From NCBI GenBank assembly GCA_021151665.1, contig JAGKWW010000005.1, positions 1-64,000 on the forward strand: a stretch of DNA of 64,000 nucleotides, in the 5' to 3' direction. Below the pieces are notes generated by a model that did no database searches, was not told where the DNA came from, and saw nothing but the letters and a program-made list of their open reading frames with translations. Below, piece after piece: positions 1-8,166 of this stretch. This DNA comes from Flavobacteriaceae bacterium (lineage in GTDB: Bacteria; Bacteroidota; Bacteroidia; Flavobacteriales; Flavobacteriaceae). Numbering within the stretch: position 1 is the stretch's first letter; each line of letters starts with the position of its first letter. A program made the translations under genes and the position numbers.

Positions 1-46
1 CATTATAGACGAAAGAAACAACTTAAAAAAATAATTAAATATCATT

Positions 47-715
47 ATGAAAATCAAAATTTTGACGGCAGCTGCCTTAATTGCTACTGGATTTACAGTC
101 TCTGCCCAATTTAACAGTTCGGCGCTCAATAGCGGAAACAGGCAGGTTAACCTTATCAAGAAGAAGGAAACGGCAGCGGAAGGCTCAATGTATATAAACG
201 ACAAATTTATACCTGCTAAAATTTCCGGGCAGCAAAGTACCTATATGCTCAGGTACAATGCATACCATGATTATTTTGAGATGACAGGCCCGGATGGCGA
301 GCCAAAACAGCTTCCTGTTACCCCGGGAGAACAGATTACGATAATTAATAAGAATTATATCCTGGCAGATTACAAGGATTCAAAGGATGAGAGCTTTAAA
401 GGCTATTTGTCTGTCATATACGGTGGAACAAAAGTTAAGATTTACCGCCGGGAACGAATAGTATACCAGGCGGCTACCGAGGCGGCTAACAGCTACCAAC
501 AGGGTAAACCGGCAGCATACAAGCGTGCAGCCGACGAATTTTATATCAGTACTGATGGGCAACCCGCGCTGTTCCTTCAGCCTTCCCGTAAAGGCATATC
601 GAAGCTATTTCCTGATAAGGCAAAGCAGATACAGGAGTTCATGAAGGCTAATAATATTGACCTGGAAACTGAAGAGGGGCTCAAAAGGATTGGTGCTTAC
701 CTCGATACTATTTAG
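47..715 (+). CDS. Secreted protein of unknown function
   Basis: The 222-residue product starts with a clear Sec signal peptide (basic MKIK, hydrophobic core, cleavage likely after SA at residue 20), so it is exported. The mature part is soluble-looking, with no membrane segment, no lipobox cysteine, no Cys pairs and no T9SS C-terminal domain that I recognise. The middle is rich in Tyr, Lys and beta-prone residues and the C-terminal third is helical and charged. I do not recognise the family and assign no function. Its TAG stop overlaps the stop of the convergent tsaB gene by 8 nt. Only 46 nt lie upstream in the window, so its operon partners cannot be seen. Confidence 0.75.
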   Translation: MKIKILTAAALIATGFTVSAQFNSSALNSGNRQVNLIKKKETAAEGSMYINDKFIPAKISGQQSTYMLRYNAYHDYFEMTGPDGEPKQLPVTPGEQITIINKNYILADYKDSKDESFKGYLSVIYGGTKVKIYRRERIVYQAATEAANSYQQGKPAAYKRAADEFYISTDGQPALFLQPSRKGISKLFPDKAKQIQEFMKANNIDLETEEGLKRIGAYLDTI

Positions 716-1379
716 ACGGTTTGCCCGCAATAAAATCTTTCAGGTAAAAAGGCTCGAAATAAGCGACATCTACGGTGTCGCTTTTTTTGTACTTTATCGC
801 TGCCAGACGGGCTAATTGCTTTGCAGACGGGTAGATCACATTGTCGTGGAAGATGAATCGTCTATCGGTAAGAACTTCTTTGCATTTAGCTGCGCCATCT
901 CCGCATAAATGAATGGTACCGGCTATTTCTGTAAACGAATTTTCATCGATCACTTCGGCAATAGTTTCGCGAATCGTGGTGTATGAGCGGTCGTATATCG
1001 CATCATATACTTCCATGCGGCGCGCATCGATCATCGGTATAATGCTGCCTTCATCAATAACGACAGCGGCGGCCAGTACCTCGAGCGTGTTAACGGCTAT
1101 CATCGGCACACCCAAAGCGTAGCAAAGCCCTTTTGCGGCAGAAACCCCAATCCTGAGCCCTGTATACGAACCGGGTCCCATACTTACCGCTACAGCATTT
1201 ACCGCCTCAAATTCGATGTCGGCCTCCTCCAGTACCTCCCCTATAAAAACATGAAGCTTTTCGGCGTGGGCATACCCTTCCCCTGCATATTCGCGCAAAG
1301 CCAGCACGATACCATTTTCATCCGCTAACGCTACAGAGCAATTCTTTGTAGCCGTTTCAAGGCAGAGTATATACGCCAT
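708..1379 (-). CDS. tsaB: tRNA threonylcarbamoyladenosine biosynthesis protein TsaB
   Basis: TsaB is the non-catalytic partner of TsaD in the cytoplasmic complex that makes t6A37 on ANN-decoding tRNAs. The 223-residue length fits the family. Visible are the ASKHA-fold N-terminus (ILCLETATKNCSVAL, residues 4-18), the hallmark GPGSYTGLR at residues 68-76, and the DARRMEVYDA strand later on. The ATG lies 1 nt after the stop of the upstream adaptor gene, so it is probably the last gene of the tolC-adaptor-tsaB transcript. Its 3' end overlaps the convergent secreted-protein gene by 8 nt. Confidence 0.95.
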   Translation of the reverse strand: MAYILCLETATKNCSVALADENGIVLALREYAGEGYAHAEKLHVFIGEVLEEADIEFEAVNAVAVSMGPGSYTGLRIGVSAAKGLCYALGVPMIAVNTLEVLAAAVVIDEGSIIPMIDARRMEVYDAIYDRSYTTIRETIAEVIDENSFTEIAGTIHLCGDGAAKCKEVLTDRRFIFHDNVIYPSAKQLARLAAIKYKKSDTVDVAYFEPFYLKDFIAGKPSK

Positions 1380-1380
1380 G

Positions 1381-2676
1381 TTATTTTGCCGCAGTTTTAG
1401 CTTTCTCCTTCACTTTATCGTTAGGGCTTAGCTCCTTGGTTACGGTAATGTAAGGCCCCGTAATTACAACATCCCCTTTTTTAAGGCCTCTGGTAATTTC
1501 GATATTTGTATCATCCTGAATACCGGTAGAAATTGGCTTTAATACAGCCTTGCCATCGCGTTTTACAAAAACACATTCGAATTTTTTATCCGACTTTGCA
1601 CCCGCCTCTTCTTTCTCTTTCGCTTCGAGCTCTGCCATCACATCCTTCTTTACGGCGGTTGTATCTGATTTTACTACTACGGAACTGATTGGCACGGCCA
1701 ATACATTTTGCTTACGCTCTGTAATAATATCAACCGTTGCAGTCATGCCGGGGCGGAAGGGCGAATAATTGGACGGCTTACCCTTCAGCATATCTTCATA
1801 AGATTCTTTAACGATGCGCACCTTCACCTTAAAATTGGTTACCTGGTCGGCGGTAAGTTCGCTGCTTGCCGAATTCGAAATACTGGTTACCACACCTTTA
1901 AATTTCCTTTTCAGGTAAGCGTCTACCTCTATTTCAGCCTCATCGCCAATATCTATCTTTACAATATCATTTTCATTCACATCTACCTCTACCTCCATGT
2001 TATTAAGGTTGGCTACACGAAGTATCTCGGTACCGGTCATCTGCTGGGTACCCACTACCCTCTCGCCAAGTTCGGCATCGAGCTTAGATATAGTTCCGTC
2101 TACAGGAGAGTAGATTGTCGCCCTGTTCAGGTTGTCGCGCGCTTCGGTTACAGTAGCATTAGCACTTTGTACATTGAAGTAAGCCGATTGTTTAGAAGCC
2201 TGCGCCACCTCGTAGGCCGATACGATCTTGTCCCATTCGGACTTTGAAATAACCCCTTTATCAAACAAACGCTTGTTACGGTCGTAATTGGCCTTCGCCT
2301 CTTTCAGCTGCGCTTCTGCCTGGTTAAGGCCCGCGCGTGTTGTAGAAAGCGATGCTGCACTGCGGCTTACTGCCGATTCATAAAGGTCTGGGTTTATGCG
2401 CACCAGAAGGTCGCCTTTTTTTATAGCCTGCCCTTCCTTAACCGGAAGCGCAATGATTTCGCCCGAAACCTCAGAGGATATCTTTACCTCTACTTCGGGC
2501 TGTACTTTTCCCGTCGCCGAAACAGTTTCGGTAAGCGTAATTTCTTTAACTACTGCGGTTTCTACCTCTTTAGAGTCATCGGTTTTCCCGATAACGCCTT
2601 TGCTTTTAAGCACAAGTAACACAACAATAAGCAGGGCAACCCCACCCAGCAGATAGTAAATCGTTCTTTTTGACAT
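1381..2676 (-). CDS. Periplasmic adaptor subunit of a tripartite efflux pump (HlyD/MacA type)
   Basis: A 431-residue membrane-fusion protein that should bridge an inner-membrane pump to the TolC protein encoded just upstream. It has a single N-terminal membrane anchor (about residues 5-24), a split biotinyl-lipoyl domain (GEIIALPVKEGQAIKKGD and later ATIYSPVDGTISKL), a long alpha-hairpin between them, and beta-barrel and membrane-proximal domains towards the C-terminus. The C-terminal tail is Lys/Ala rich. It follows tolC by 2 nt and precedes tsaB by 1 nt. No inner-membrane ABC or RND partner lies in this unit, so the pump it serves is encoded elsewhere. MacA-like adaptors usually pair with MacB ABC permeases; that pairing is an inference here. 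Confidence 0.93.
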   Translation of the reverse strand: MSKRTIYYLLGGVALLIVVLLVLKSKGVIGKTDDSKEVETAVVKEITLTETVSATGKVQPEVEVKISSEVSGEIIALPVKEGQAIKKGDLLVRINPDLYESAVSRSAASLSTTRAGLNQAEAQLKEAKANYDRNKRLFDKGVISKSEWDKIVSAYEVAQASKQSAYFNVQSANATVTEARDNLNRATIYSPVDGTISKLDAELGERVVGTQQMTGTEILRVANLNNMEVEVDVNENDIVKIDIGDEAEIEVDAYLKRKFKGVVTSISNSASSELTADQVTNFKVKVRIVKESYEDMLKGKPSNYSPFRPGMTATVDIITERKQNVLAVPISSVVVKSDTTAVKKDVMAELEAKEKEEAGAKSDKKFECVFVKRDGKAVLKPISTGIQDDTNIEITRGLKKGDVVITGPYITVTKELSPNDKVKEKAKTAAK

Positions 2677-2678
2677 GG

Positions 2679-4115
2679 TTATTGTTTTTCAAAAATTTTG
2701 ATACCAAAATAAAACTCCAATATTTTCACACGGAAGATATAATCATACTTAGTGCGCAACACTTCAGACTGAGCGTTGGCATACAGTGTTTTGGCCTGGT
2801 TCAGGTCGAACACATTGATAAGCCCCACCTCATACCTGTCGGTGGCATATTTGAAAGCGGCTTCCCTTGCCTGCATGGCAGATATTGCTGCTTCATAGGA
2901 TTTTTCCGCACCTTGTGCATCGGTGTAGGCTGTGTATACAGTTTTTTCAAGGTCAAGTTCCTGTTGTGCAAGTGTATTCTTCGACCTCTCGAGCGTGATT
3001 TTGGCGCGTTCCACATTATTGCGCGCGGCAAAACCATTAAATACAGGTACATTAAGCGATATACCAAAGGCATGACCTTTATTGTCGTCAAACTGCCTCC
3101 AAACTGAATCGGGTTTACCGAGTATAGGCACAAAATTTTGCTGAAGGATTACTTCACCAGTACTCGGCAGGTAACCCACAGGCACCGTTGGGTTAGTAAG
3201 GCTTTGCTGTGCGCCTATAATCCGGTCAGAATAAGCGGCACGCGTGGTAAAGCTGTAAAAGCCCTGCAACACGGGTTGGTAAGCGCCTCTTGAAATCTTA
3301 AGATCTTTTTCGGCCACCTCTACATTGGTGCGGGCTACTTTCAGTTCGGTACGCTCTTGCTTTGCTTTATCAAATATCGCCGAAGGCTGCTGCAGCATGA
3401 TCTCGCTTTCGGTAGGGTAATCGGCATCCTGGGTATCAAAGTCCTGGAAATTTTCGAGCTGCATCAGTTGCGCAAGGCTCAGTTTGGAAATAAGCAGGGC
3501 ATTCTCTGCCGCGATTTTCTTCTGGTTATCCGATGCGACCGTGGCTTTGATATCCAGAAGGTCACCCTGCGGAACAGACCCTGCCTCTACCAGCTGTTGT
3601 GTGCGTTCTAACTGTTCGTTATCATAAGCCAGCTGCTGTTGCTGTACTTTCAGGTTCTCTTTGTTGAATAAGATCTGCAGGTAAGCGTTTGCAACGTTCA
3701 ATGCAATATCTTCCTGTATTTTTTTAAGCTGGTATAAGGCCGCGATGTGTGCCAGGTTGGCCCGGCGCAGGCGGTTTTGGTTTTGCAGGCCATTGTAAAT
3801 ATCAACGCCCACATTTACGCCTAGCGATGTATACTGAGTAGTCTGGTTTTCGAGCAAACCGGTGGTGATATTCTGGTTAAGCCCGACGTTCCATGAGTGG
3901 GAGCCCTGGCCGTTTACCGTTGGCAAGAACGCCCCCCAGGCATCGCGCGTGGCTACAGCCGCCACACGGGCATCGAGTTCGGTTTGCTTAATCGTAATGT
4001 TGTTTTTTATGGCATACTCCACGCATTCCTGAAGCGTCCATTTTTTTGCCTGGGCATTCGCCTGAAGGCAAAAAGCAGCAAAAAACATAACTGCGGTAAA
4101 AATCCTGCTTTTCAT
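2679..4115 (-). CDS. TolC family outer-membrane efflux protein
   Basis: A 478-residue outer-membrane factor with a signal peptide (MKSRIF...ANAQ) and two repeats of the OEP helical-barrel domain (for example WTLQECVEYAIKNN near the mature N-terminus and long Gln/Glu/Ala-rich helices after). The reading frame is open another 119 codons upstream, but I place the start at 4115: it yields the signal peptide, and a TACCTTTG promoter box sits just upstream at 4139-4146, giving a leader of about 20 nt. It heads the tolC-adaptor-tsaB unit, which suggests a periplasm-to-outside export route. The substrate is not evident. Confidence 0.95.
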   Translation of the reverse strand: MKSRIFTAVMFFAAFCLQANAQAKKWTLQECVEYAIKNNITIKQTELDARVAAVATRDAWGAFLPTVNGQGSHSWNVGLNQNITTGLLENQTTQYTSLGVNVGVDIYNGLQNQNRLRRANLAHIAALYQLKKIQEDIALNVANAYLQILFNKENLKVQQQQLAYDNEQLERTQQLVEAGSVPQGDLLDIKATVASDNQKKIAAENALLISKLSLAQLMQLENFQDFDTQDADYPTESEIMLQQPSAIFDKAKQERTELKVARTNVEVAEKDLKISRGAYQPVLQGFYSFTTRAAYSDRIIGAQQSLTNPTVPVGYLPSTGEVILQQNFVPILGKPDSVWRQFDDNKGHAFGISLNVPVFNGFAARNNVERAKITLERSKNTLAQQELDLEKTVYTAYTDAQGAEKSYEAAISAMQAREAAFKYATDRYEVGLINVFDLNQAKTLYANAQSEVLRTKYDYIFRVKILEFYFGIKIFEKQ

Positions 4116-4138
4116 TCGGGCTGGATAAAATATTTTCA

Positions 4139-4146
4139 CAAAGGTA
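4139..4146 (-). promoter_or_regulatory. Promoter -7 box of the tolC-adaptor-tsaB unit
   Basis: TACCTTTG on the minus strand matches the Bacteroidota -7 consensus TAnnTTTG. No good -33 TTG is seen at the usual distance. It would start transcription about 20 nt before the tolC ATG and rules out the longer upstream reading. Confidence 0.55.
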
Positions 4147-4252
4147 TCTAATTTAAATAAAGAATTTGCCGGCCCCATCCATAAGTTTATCCGCCCGCAC
4201 TTCCGGCTATCTATTAGACTATAAGCGTACGGGATTGTTACATCCTTTTCAT

Positions 4253-4260
4253 TAATTTTG
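4253..4260 (+). promoter_or_regulatory. Promoter -7 box of the DUF4403 gene
   Basis: TAATTTTG matches TAnnTTTG. A TTG lies at 4235-4237, only 15 nt upstream, which is shorter than usual. The box lies 21 nt before the ATG at 4282 and overlaps a TTG codon that could otherwise be taken as the start, so the ATG is preferred. Confidence 0.5.
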
Positions 4261-4281
4261 CTGCCGTTAACCTTCATCATC

Positions 4282-5676
4282 ATGAAAAGGAGCATTATCG
4301 CTTTAGCATCATTAACAGCAATCTTCTTACACGGGTGTTCTTCCACCCAACAGATCACGGCCCTGAAACCCGAGCCCGGCAACAGCGGCGAAGTGGTGTA
4401 CCAAAACACAACCTCATTTATCAGTATGCCGGTAACCATTGGCGTTGCCGATGTGGAAGCGCAGGTGAACAAGATGCTGAACGGCGTTATTTATGAAGAC
4501 AAGGATATTGATGACGACAAGATCATGATGTCGGTAACAAAAACAGCACCGATTAAATTCTCTGAAGAAAACGGTCTGCTGAAAAGCATAGTGCCTATCA
4601 AAGTAAACGCTCATTATAAATACGGCACCTCGGCGTTGGGTATTGACATGTATGATACAAGAGAGTTCGACCTGAATGCGGTGGTAACTCTTACAAGCAA
4701 GGTGGGGCTATCGAACTGGAAAATGACTACCGCAACCACCATCGAATCTTTTGAGTGGCAGGAAAGCCCCACGATGACCGTCGCAGGCAAGAAGGTAGCA
4801 ATAACGTATCTGGTTAACCCGGCCATGAAATATTTTAAAAGCAAGATCGAGAAAAAACTTGATGAGTCGCTTGCCAAGATATCCGATTTCAGGCCACAGG
4901 TACTTGCCGCCCTCGAAAAAATAAGCACACCCATCCTTACCAGCGAAAAATATGAAACCTGGTTTAAGCTGGTGCCACAGGAGCTTTATGTAACCGATGC
5001 ATCGCTGTCTAAAAAACAGATCACGATGGATATGGGCATGAAATGCACCATGCAGACCCTGGTTGGCGAAAAGCCGAAAGCTACTTTTAAGAAGGAGGAC
5101 GTAGTGCTGAAAGCCGTGAAGCAAATGCCTGATAAGATAAGTGCTGCAGTAGCAGCCGTATCAACCTTTGAGAACGCTTCTAAGATCGTTACCAAAAATT
5201 TTCAGGGGCAGGAATTTGCAAGCGGCAAGCGCAAGGTAGTGGTGCAAAAAGTAGACCTGTGGAGTAAGGATAATAAAGTTGTCATCGCCCTGCAAATGAC
5301 AGGCAGTATAAACGGAACGATTTATCTGACCGGAATACCGAACTACAATGCCGTGACCAAGGAAATCTATTTTGACCAGATGGCATATGTGCTTGATACC
5401 AAAAGCGTACTGATGCGCACAGCCAACTGGCTCGCGGAAGGCTATATCCTGAAGAAGATACAGGAAAGCTGCCGTTATTCGATAAAAGAAAACCTCGAAG
5501 AAGGGAAAAAGAACCTGCAGCCTTATCTAAACAATTACTCGCCTATGCCGGGCGTATTTATTAACGGCACTGTAAATGACTTCGAATTCGAAAAGGTGGA
5601 GATAACCAATAATGCCATTATTGCGTTCATTAAAGGCTCCGGCACTATGAACCTGAAAGTTGACGGCCTGAAATAG
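4282..5676 (+). CDS. DUF4403 family lipoprotein
   Basis: A 464-residue exported lipoprotein: MKRSIIALASL...HGCSS gives a type II signal peptide with the lipidated Cys at residue 17. The rest matches the DUF4403 pattern known from Bacteroidota and Proteobacteria, a soluble envelope protein of unknown function with alternating beta strands and amphipathic helices. The start is the ATG at 4282, since a start further upstream would fall inside the promoter box. It is divergent from tolC, with 166 nt shared between the two ATGs, and convergent with the small CxxC protein, whose stop lies 9 nt beyond. The biochemical role is unknown. Confidence 0.85.
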   Translation: MKRSIIALASLTAIFLHGCSSTQQITALKPEPGNSGEVVYQNTTSFISMPVTIGVADVEAQVNKMLNGVIYEDKDIDDDKIMMSVTKTAPIKFSEENGLLKSIVPIKVNAHYKYGTSALGIDMYDTREFDLNAVVTLTSKVGLSNWKMTTATTIESFEWQESPTMTVAGKKVAITYLVNPAMKYFKSKIEKKLDESLAKISDFRPQVLAALEKISTPILTSEKYETWFKLVPQELYVTDASLSKKQITMDMGMKCTMQTLVGEKPKATFKKEDVVLKAVKQMPDKISAAVAAVSTFENASKIVTKNFQGQEFASGKRKVVVQKVDLWSKDNKVVIALQMTGSINGTIYLTGIPNYNAVTKEIYFDQMAYVLDTKSVLMRTANWLAEGYILKKIQESCRYSIKENLEEGKKNLQPYLNNYSPMPGVFINGTVNDFEFEKVEITNNAIIAFIKGSGTMNLKVDGLK

Positions 5677-5685
5677 AAAATGGAA

Positions 5686-5904
5686 TTACTGCGCTGCGTG
5701 CTTTTTTTGCCTCAACCGGTATACGGCATAGCCCACAAGGCCTATTAACAGGTACGGGAAGACCATAAGGTATACAATACCATCATTTACGCCCTCTGCC
5801 TTTATCCCTCCTTCGTTATTTTCCAGCGCAGCACGGCACATGGCACACTGTGCGCTGCCTGCCAATGGCAGTAAAAAAATGAGCGATGCAATTATCCTTT
5901 TCAT
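5686..5904 (-). CDS. Small membrane protein with periplasmic CxxC, oxidase-assembly cluster
   Basis: A 72-residue protein with an N-terminal hydrophobic signal (MKRIIASLIFLLPLAGSAQ), then immediately a CAMC motif at about residues 20-23 of the precursor, a short acidic spacer, one transmembrane helix (about residues 45-62) and a basic C-terminal tail. If the signal is cleaved, the Cys pair sits at or near the mature N-terminus on the periplasmic side, anchored by the C-terminal helix. It follows the DUF420 gene by 3 nt at the end of a cluster with SCO. By context I infer a thiol or copper role in cytochrome oxidase assembly. No characterised family is recognised. Confidence 0.82.
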   Translation of the reverse strand: MKRIIASLIFLLPLAGSAQCAMCRAALENNEGGIKAEGVNDGIVYLMVFPYLLIGLVGYAVYRLRQKKHAAQ

Positions 5905-5907
5905 AGC

Positions 5908-6456
5908 TTAGTGGTGGTAATAGGGAGAGATCATGAAATATACGACAACACCGGTAACCGCTACATACAACCACAGAGGATAAGTAATCCTGGCTATTTT
6001 GCGATGCCTCTCAAAGCTTTGCGAAAGTGCCCGTACGTAGGTTATCAGTACAAAAGGGATAATAACTACCGACAGCAGGATGTGTGTAATAAGGATGAAA
6101 AAGTAAGCATATCGTATAGCGCCTGTACCGCCAAATTCTGTGTTCTCTGCGGTCATGTGGTAGGCTACGTACATAGCGAGAAACGATACGGAAAGCCCTA
6201 TGGCAAACTTCATCAGGTTTTCGTGCAGTTTCTGCCTGCCATTCTTTATCGCCCACACTGCAGACACAAGCACAACCGTCGTAAGCCCGTTAATACCAGC
6301 GTAGATGGGGGGCAGAAAAGTAAGTGGCGTAACCTCATAACCCAGGTCTTTCAGTTTAACGCCAAAAAGCAGCGCCACCACAAGGGGAATCGCTACAGAA
6401 AGTACTACGATCCATTTATTGTATTTCTTTTCAACAGCTTGTGCAGTTGTTTCCAT
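5908..6456 (-). CDS. DUF420 family membrane protein (CtaM/YozB-like oxidase assembly factor)
   Basis: A 182-residue integral membrane protein with about five hydrophobic helices and several conserved-looking His residues in or near them (MYVAYHMTAEN, ITHILLSVV, FERHRKIARITYPLWLY). DUF420 proteins such as CtaM/YozB of Firmicutes are needed for function of aa3-type oxidases. Here the gene sits 1 nt after SCO and 3 nt before the CxxC protein, which fits the same job. It does not carry a copper-binding CxxxC motif itself. The exact biochemical step, possibly haem a insertion or copper handling, is not known. Confidence 0.88.
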   Translation of the reverse strand: METTAQAVEKKYNKWIVVLSVAIPLVVALLFGVKLKDLGYEVTPLTFLPPIYAGINGLTTVVLVSAVWAIKNGRQKLHENLMKFAIGLSVSFLAMYVAYHMTAENTEFGGTGAIRYAYFFILITHILLSVVIIPFVLITYVRALSQSFERHRKIARITYPLWLYVAVTGVVVYFMISPYYHH

Positions 6457-6457
6457 T

Positions 6458-7084
6458 CTATTCTTCCATTAATTTTTTAATATCCTCTTTTATGGCTTTA
6501 ATGCCCGATTCTTCAAGGCCATCATAATACAAAATCGGGTTGCCGTACTGGTCTTTGCGGCAGCGTATCTTACCTTCTTTATCTACAAGAGCAAACAGGC
6601 CTGAATGCTCAAAGCCTCCAGCCACATTCTTATTCTCGCCCGCATAAATGTTGAACCCTTTTTTGGCAAGGTTCATAATATACTCCTTATTCCCCGTGAG
6701 CATGTGCCAGTTGTAATGTTTTACCCCAAGCTGTGCGGCATGCTCTTTAAGCACCTGTGGGGTATCGTTCTCCGGATTGATGGTGACAGACGCTATCCCG
6801 AAATCAGGCCTGCCGTAAAACTCTTTCTGAAGGGTAAGCATATTCCGGTTCATTACCGGGCAGATGGACGGGCAGGTAGAAAAAAAGAACTCCACTACGT
6901 ATACCTTGCCCAAGTAGTCTTTGTCGGTGATAGTTTTGCCATTCTGGTCAGTCAGGCTAAATTCGGGAACCGGCCCCACCTCCACAAGATCTGATTTCTG
7001 GAACTTGGCAACAATCTTGGGCACGGCCCAAATCCCAAAAATGAGCACGATAAATGAAATGCCTATGTATGATCTGTTCTTCAT
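6458..7084 (-). CDS. SCO family copper chaperone (SCO1/SenC)
   Basis: A 208-residue membrane-anchored thioredoxin-fold protein that delivers copper or maintains thiols for the CuA site of oxidase subunit II. It has an N-terminal membrane anchor (residues 6-22), the copper motif CPSIC at residues 71-75 and the distal His ligand at residue 160 (GFEHSG), so all three ligands are present. Its ATG overlaps the stop of the upstream SCO-like gene (TAATG), and DUF420 follows 1 nt after its stop, so the four genes are one translationally coupled unit close to oxidase subunits III and IV. Confidence 0.95.
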   Translation of the reverse strand: MKNRSYIGISFIVLIFGIWAVPKIVAKFQKSDLVEVGPVPEFSLTDQNGKTITDKDYLGKVYVVEFFFSTCPSICPVMNRNMLTLQKEFYGRPDFGIASVTINPENDTPQVLKEHAAQLGVKHYNWHMLTGNKEYIMNLAKKGFNIYAGENKNVAGGFEHSGLFALVDKEGKIRCRKDQYGNPILYYDGLEESGIKAIKEDIKKLMEE

Positions 7085-7725
7085 TATATTTCTCTTTTAG
7101 TATTGCGCTTAAGCGCCAGGCGGTACTCGCGCAACACTATTTTTACATCATCTGTAAGCTGGTTGTGTACTTCGGCTGCAGAGAATGTGCTGTAGCTGTC
7201 GCGAAACTCACTGTCCCCTTTAAAATTGCCCTTACGCCCGCGGAGGCAGCGTTTTTTATCAATGATAAACACCCTGTCGGTTCCAAGGTCAGTGCCGAGC
7301 GGTTCTTTTACCTTTAGCGAAGCGTATATCTTTTGGATGGTTTTAGGGTAGGTATAAACAAATTTCCATTTATTGATATCGCCCATATTTTTAAGGCTGG
7401 CCCTAATTGCATCCACCTGTTGCTCGTCACCTTCCGGCAACACCATCACGATCTGGAAATCATTAAAACCGCTAAACTTGTTATTTATCTTCTGGTTCAG
7501 GTTAAATATGCTTTCCTTCCGCTTAACAGCATCATTGCCTAAAAATCCGAGTATGGTAATTTTTCCCGAAAGCTGCGCAGGCGCGGAGCCCTCGTCAACC
7601 GGCAATTCGCTCACATTTTTAGTTATAACAGGGAGGTAAAGGGAATTGTGCTTTGCCATTGAAAAATAGATATAGAGCAAAAGCGGCAAAACCAAAAGGG
7701 CAATGAGTACAAGTTTACGTTTCAT
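7084..7725 (-). CDS. Membrane-anchored SCO/thioredoxin-like protein lacking the CxxxC motif
   Basis: A 213-residue protein with an N-terminal transmembrane anchor (residues 5-21). The outer domain has the strand-loop-helix order of SCO and peroxiredoxin proteins (KITILGFLGN at the position of the redox loop, later FIIDKKRCLRGR resembling the SCO closing strands). At the place of CxxxC it reads GNDAVKRKE, with no cysteines, so it should not bind copper by the SCO mechanism. It heads the assembly cluster and overlaps SCO by 1 nt. The fold assignment is from strand pattern and context. It may be a scaffold or a partner of SCO. Confidence 0.75.
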   Translation of the reverse strand: MKRKLVLIALLVLPLLLYIYFSMAKHNSLYLPVITKNVSELPVDEGSAPAQLSGKITILGFLGNDAVKRKESIFNLNQKINNKFSGFNDFQIVMVLPEGDEQQVDAIRASLKNMGDINKWKFVYTYPKTIQKIYASLKVKEPLGTDLGTDRVFIIDKKRCLRGRKGNFKGDSEFRDSYSTFSAAEVHNQLTDDVKIVLREYRLALKRNTKREI

Positions 7726-7744
7726 TACTGCAAAATGAGTAGTA

Positions 7745-7752
7745 CAAAATTA
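7745..7752 (-). promoter_or_regulatory. Promoter -7 box of the oxidase assembly cluster
   Basis: TAATTTTG on the minus strand sits between the terminator of the subunit IV gene and the first assembly gene, about 15-20 nt before its ATG. No -33 TTG is visible because the hairpin occupies that place. It suggests that the assembly genes have their own transcription start. Confidence 0.4.
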
Positions 7753-7782
7753 AAAAAAGGCGGTTGAATAACCGCCTTTTTT
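7752..7782 (-). terminator. Terminator after oxidase subunit IV
   Basis: A GC-rich stem (AAAAAGGCGGTT / AACCGCCTTTTT, loop GAAT) with A and T runs on both sides, 15 nt past the subunit IV stop. It separates the cyoE-subunit III-IV transcript from the assembly cluster. Confidence 0.85.
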
Positions 7783-7796
7783 ATCACTAATTTGTA

Positions 7797-8147
7797 TTAG
7801 AAGATCCATTTGTAATGAGACCCCTTGAACACATCGAAAATATAATTACCTTCGATAAGCAAGATGAACACTAAGTAGATAATTAAGAATACCATCGGGG
7901 CTACAATAGACCAGCGGAGACTTGCTTTTTCGCCTTCAAGGTGCATGAACGCCCACATAATATAATATGCTTTAACCAGTGTAAGAATGATGAATATCCA
8001 GTTGAGCAGGTTCATATGGAAGAGCTCGTTAAAGTAAAGCACATGTGGCTTCTGGATACCAAGGTACACTTCAAAAATTGTAATTACAGACAATATCCCA
8101 AATACTGTCCATATCCTCTTTATATTAGATTCGTGTGAATGTCCCAT
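7797..8147 (-). CDS. Cytochrome c oxidase subunit IV (small membrane subunit)
   Basis: A 116-residue protein with a short His-containing N-terminus (MGHSHES) and three transmembrane helices, matching the bacterial COX4 (caa3/quinol oxidase subunit IV) type. The middle helix carries the charged pattern IMWAFMHLEGEKASLRW common in this family. It lies 19 nt after the larger subunit III gene and ends the cyoE-III-III-IV transcript at a strong terminator. The subunit has no cofactor; its role is assembly or stability of the oxidase. The core subunits I and II are encoded 19 kb away. Confidence 0.9.
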   Translation of the reverse strand: MGHSHESNIKRIWTVFGILSVITIFEVYLGIQKPHVLYFNELFHMNLLNWIFIILTLVKAYYIMWAFMHLEGEKASLRWSIVAPMVFLIIYLVFILLIEGNYIFDVFKGSHYKWIF

Positions 8148-8166
8148 TTCGTGATGCTTTTAATAA

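Noticed and set aside
708..715. Overlap of two convergent genes as a possible regulatory antisense pair
   Set aside because: An 8-nt overlap of stop regions is common in compact genomes and needs no further explanation.
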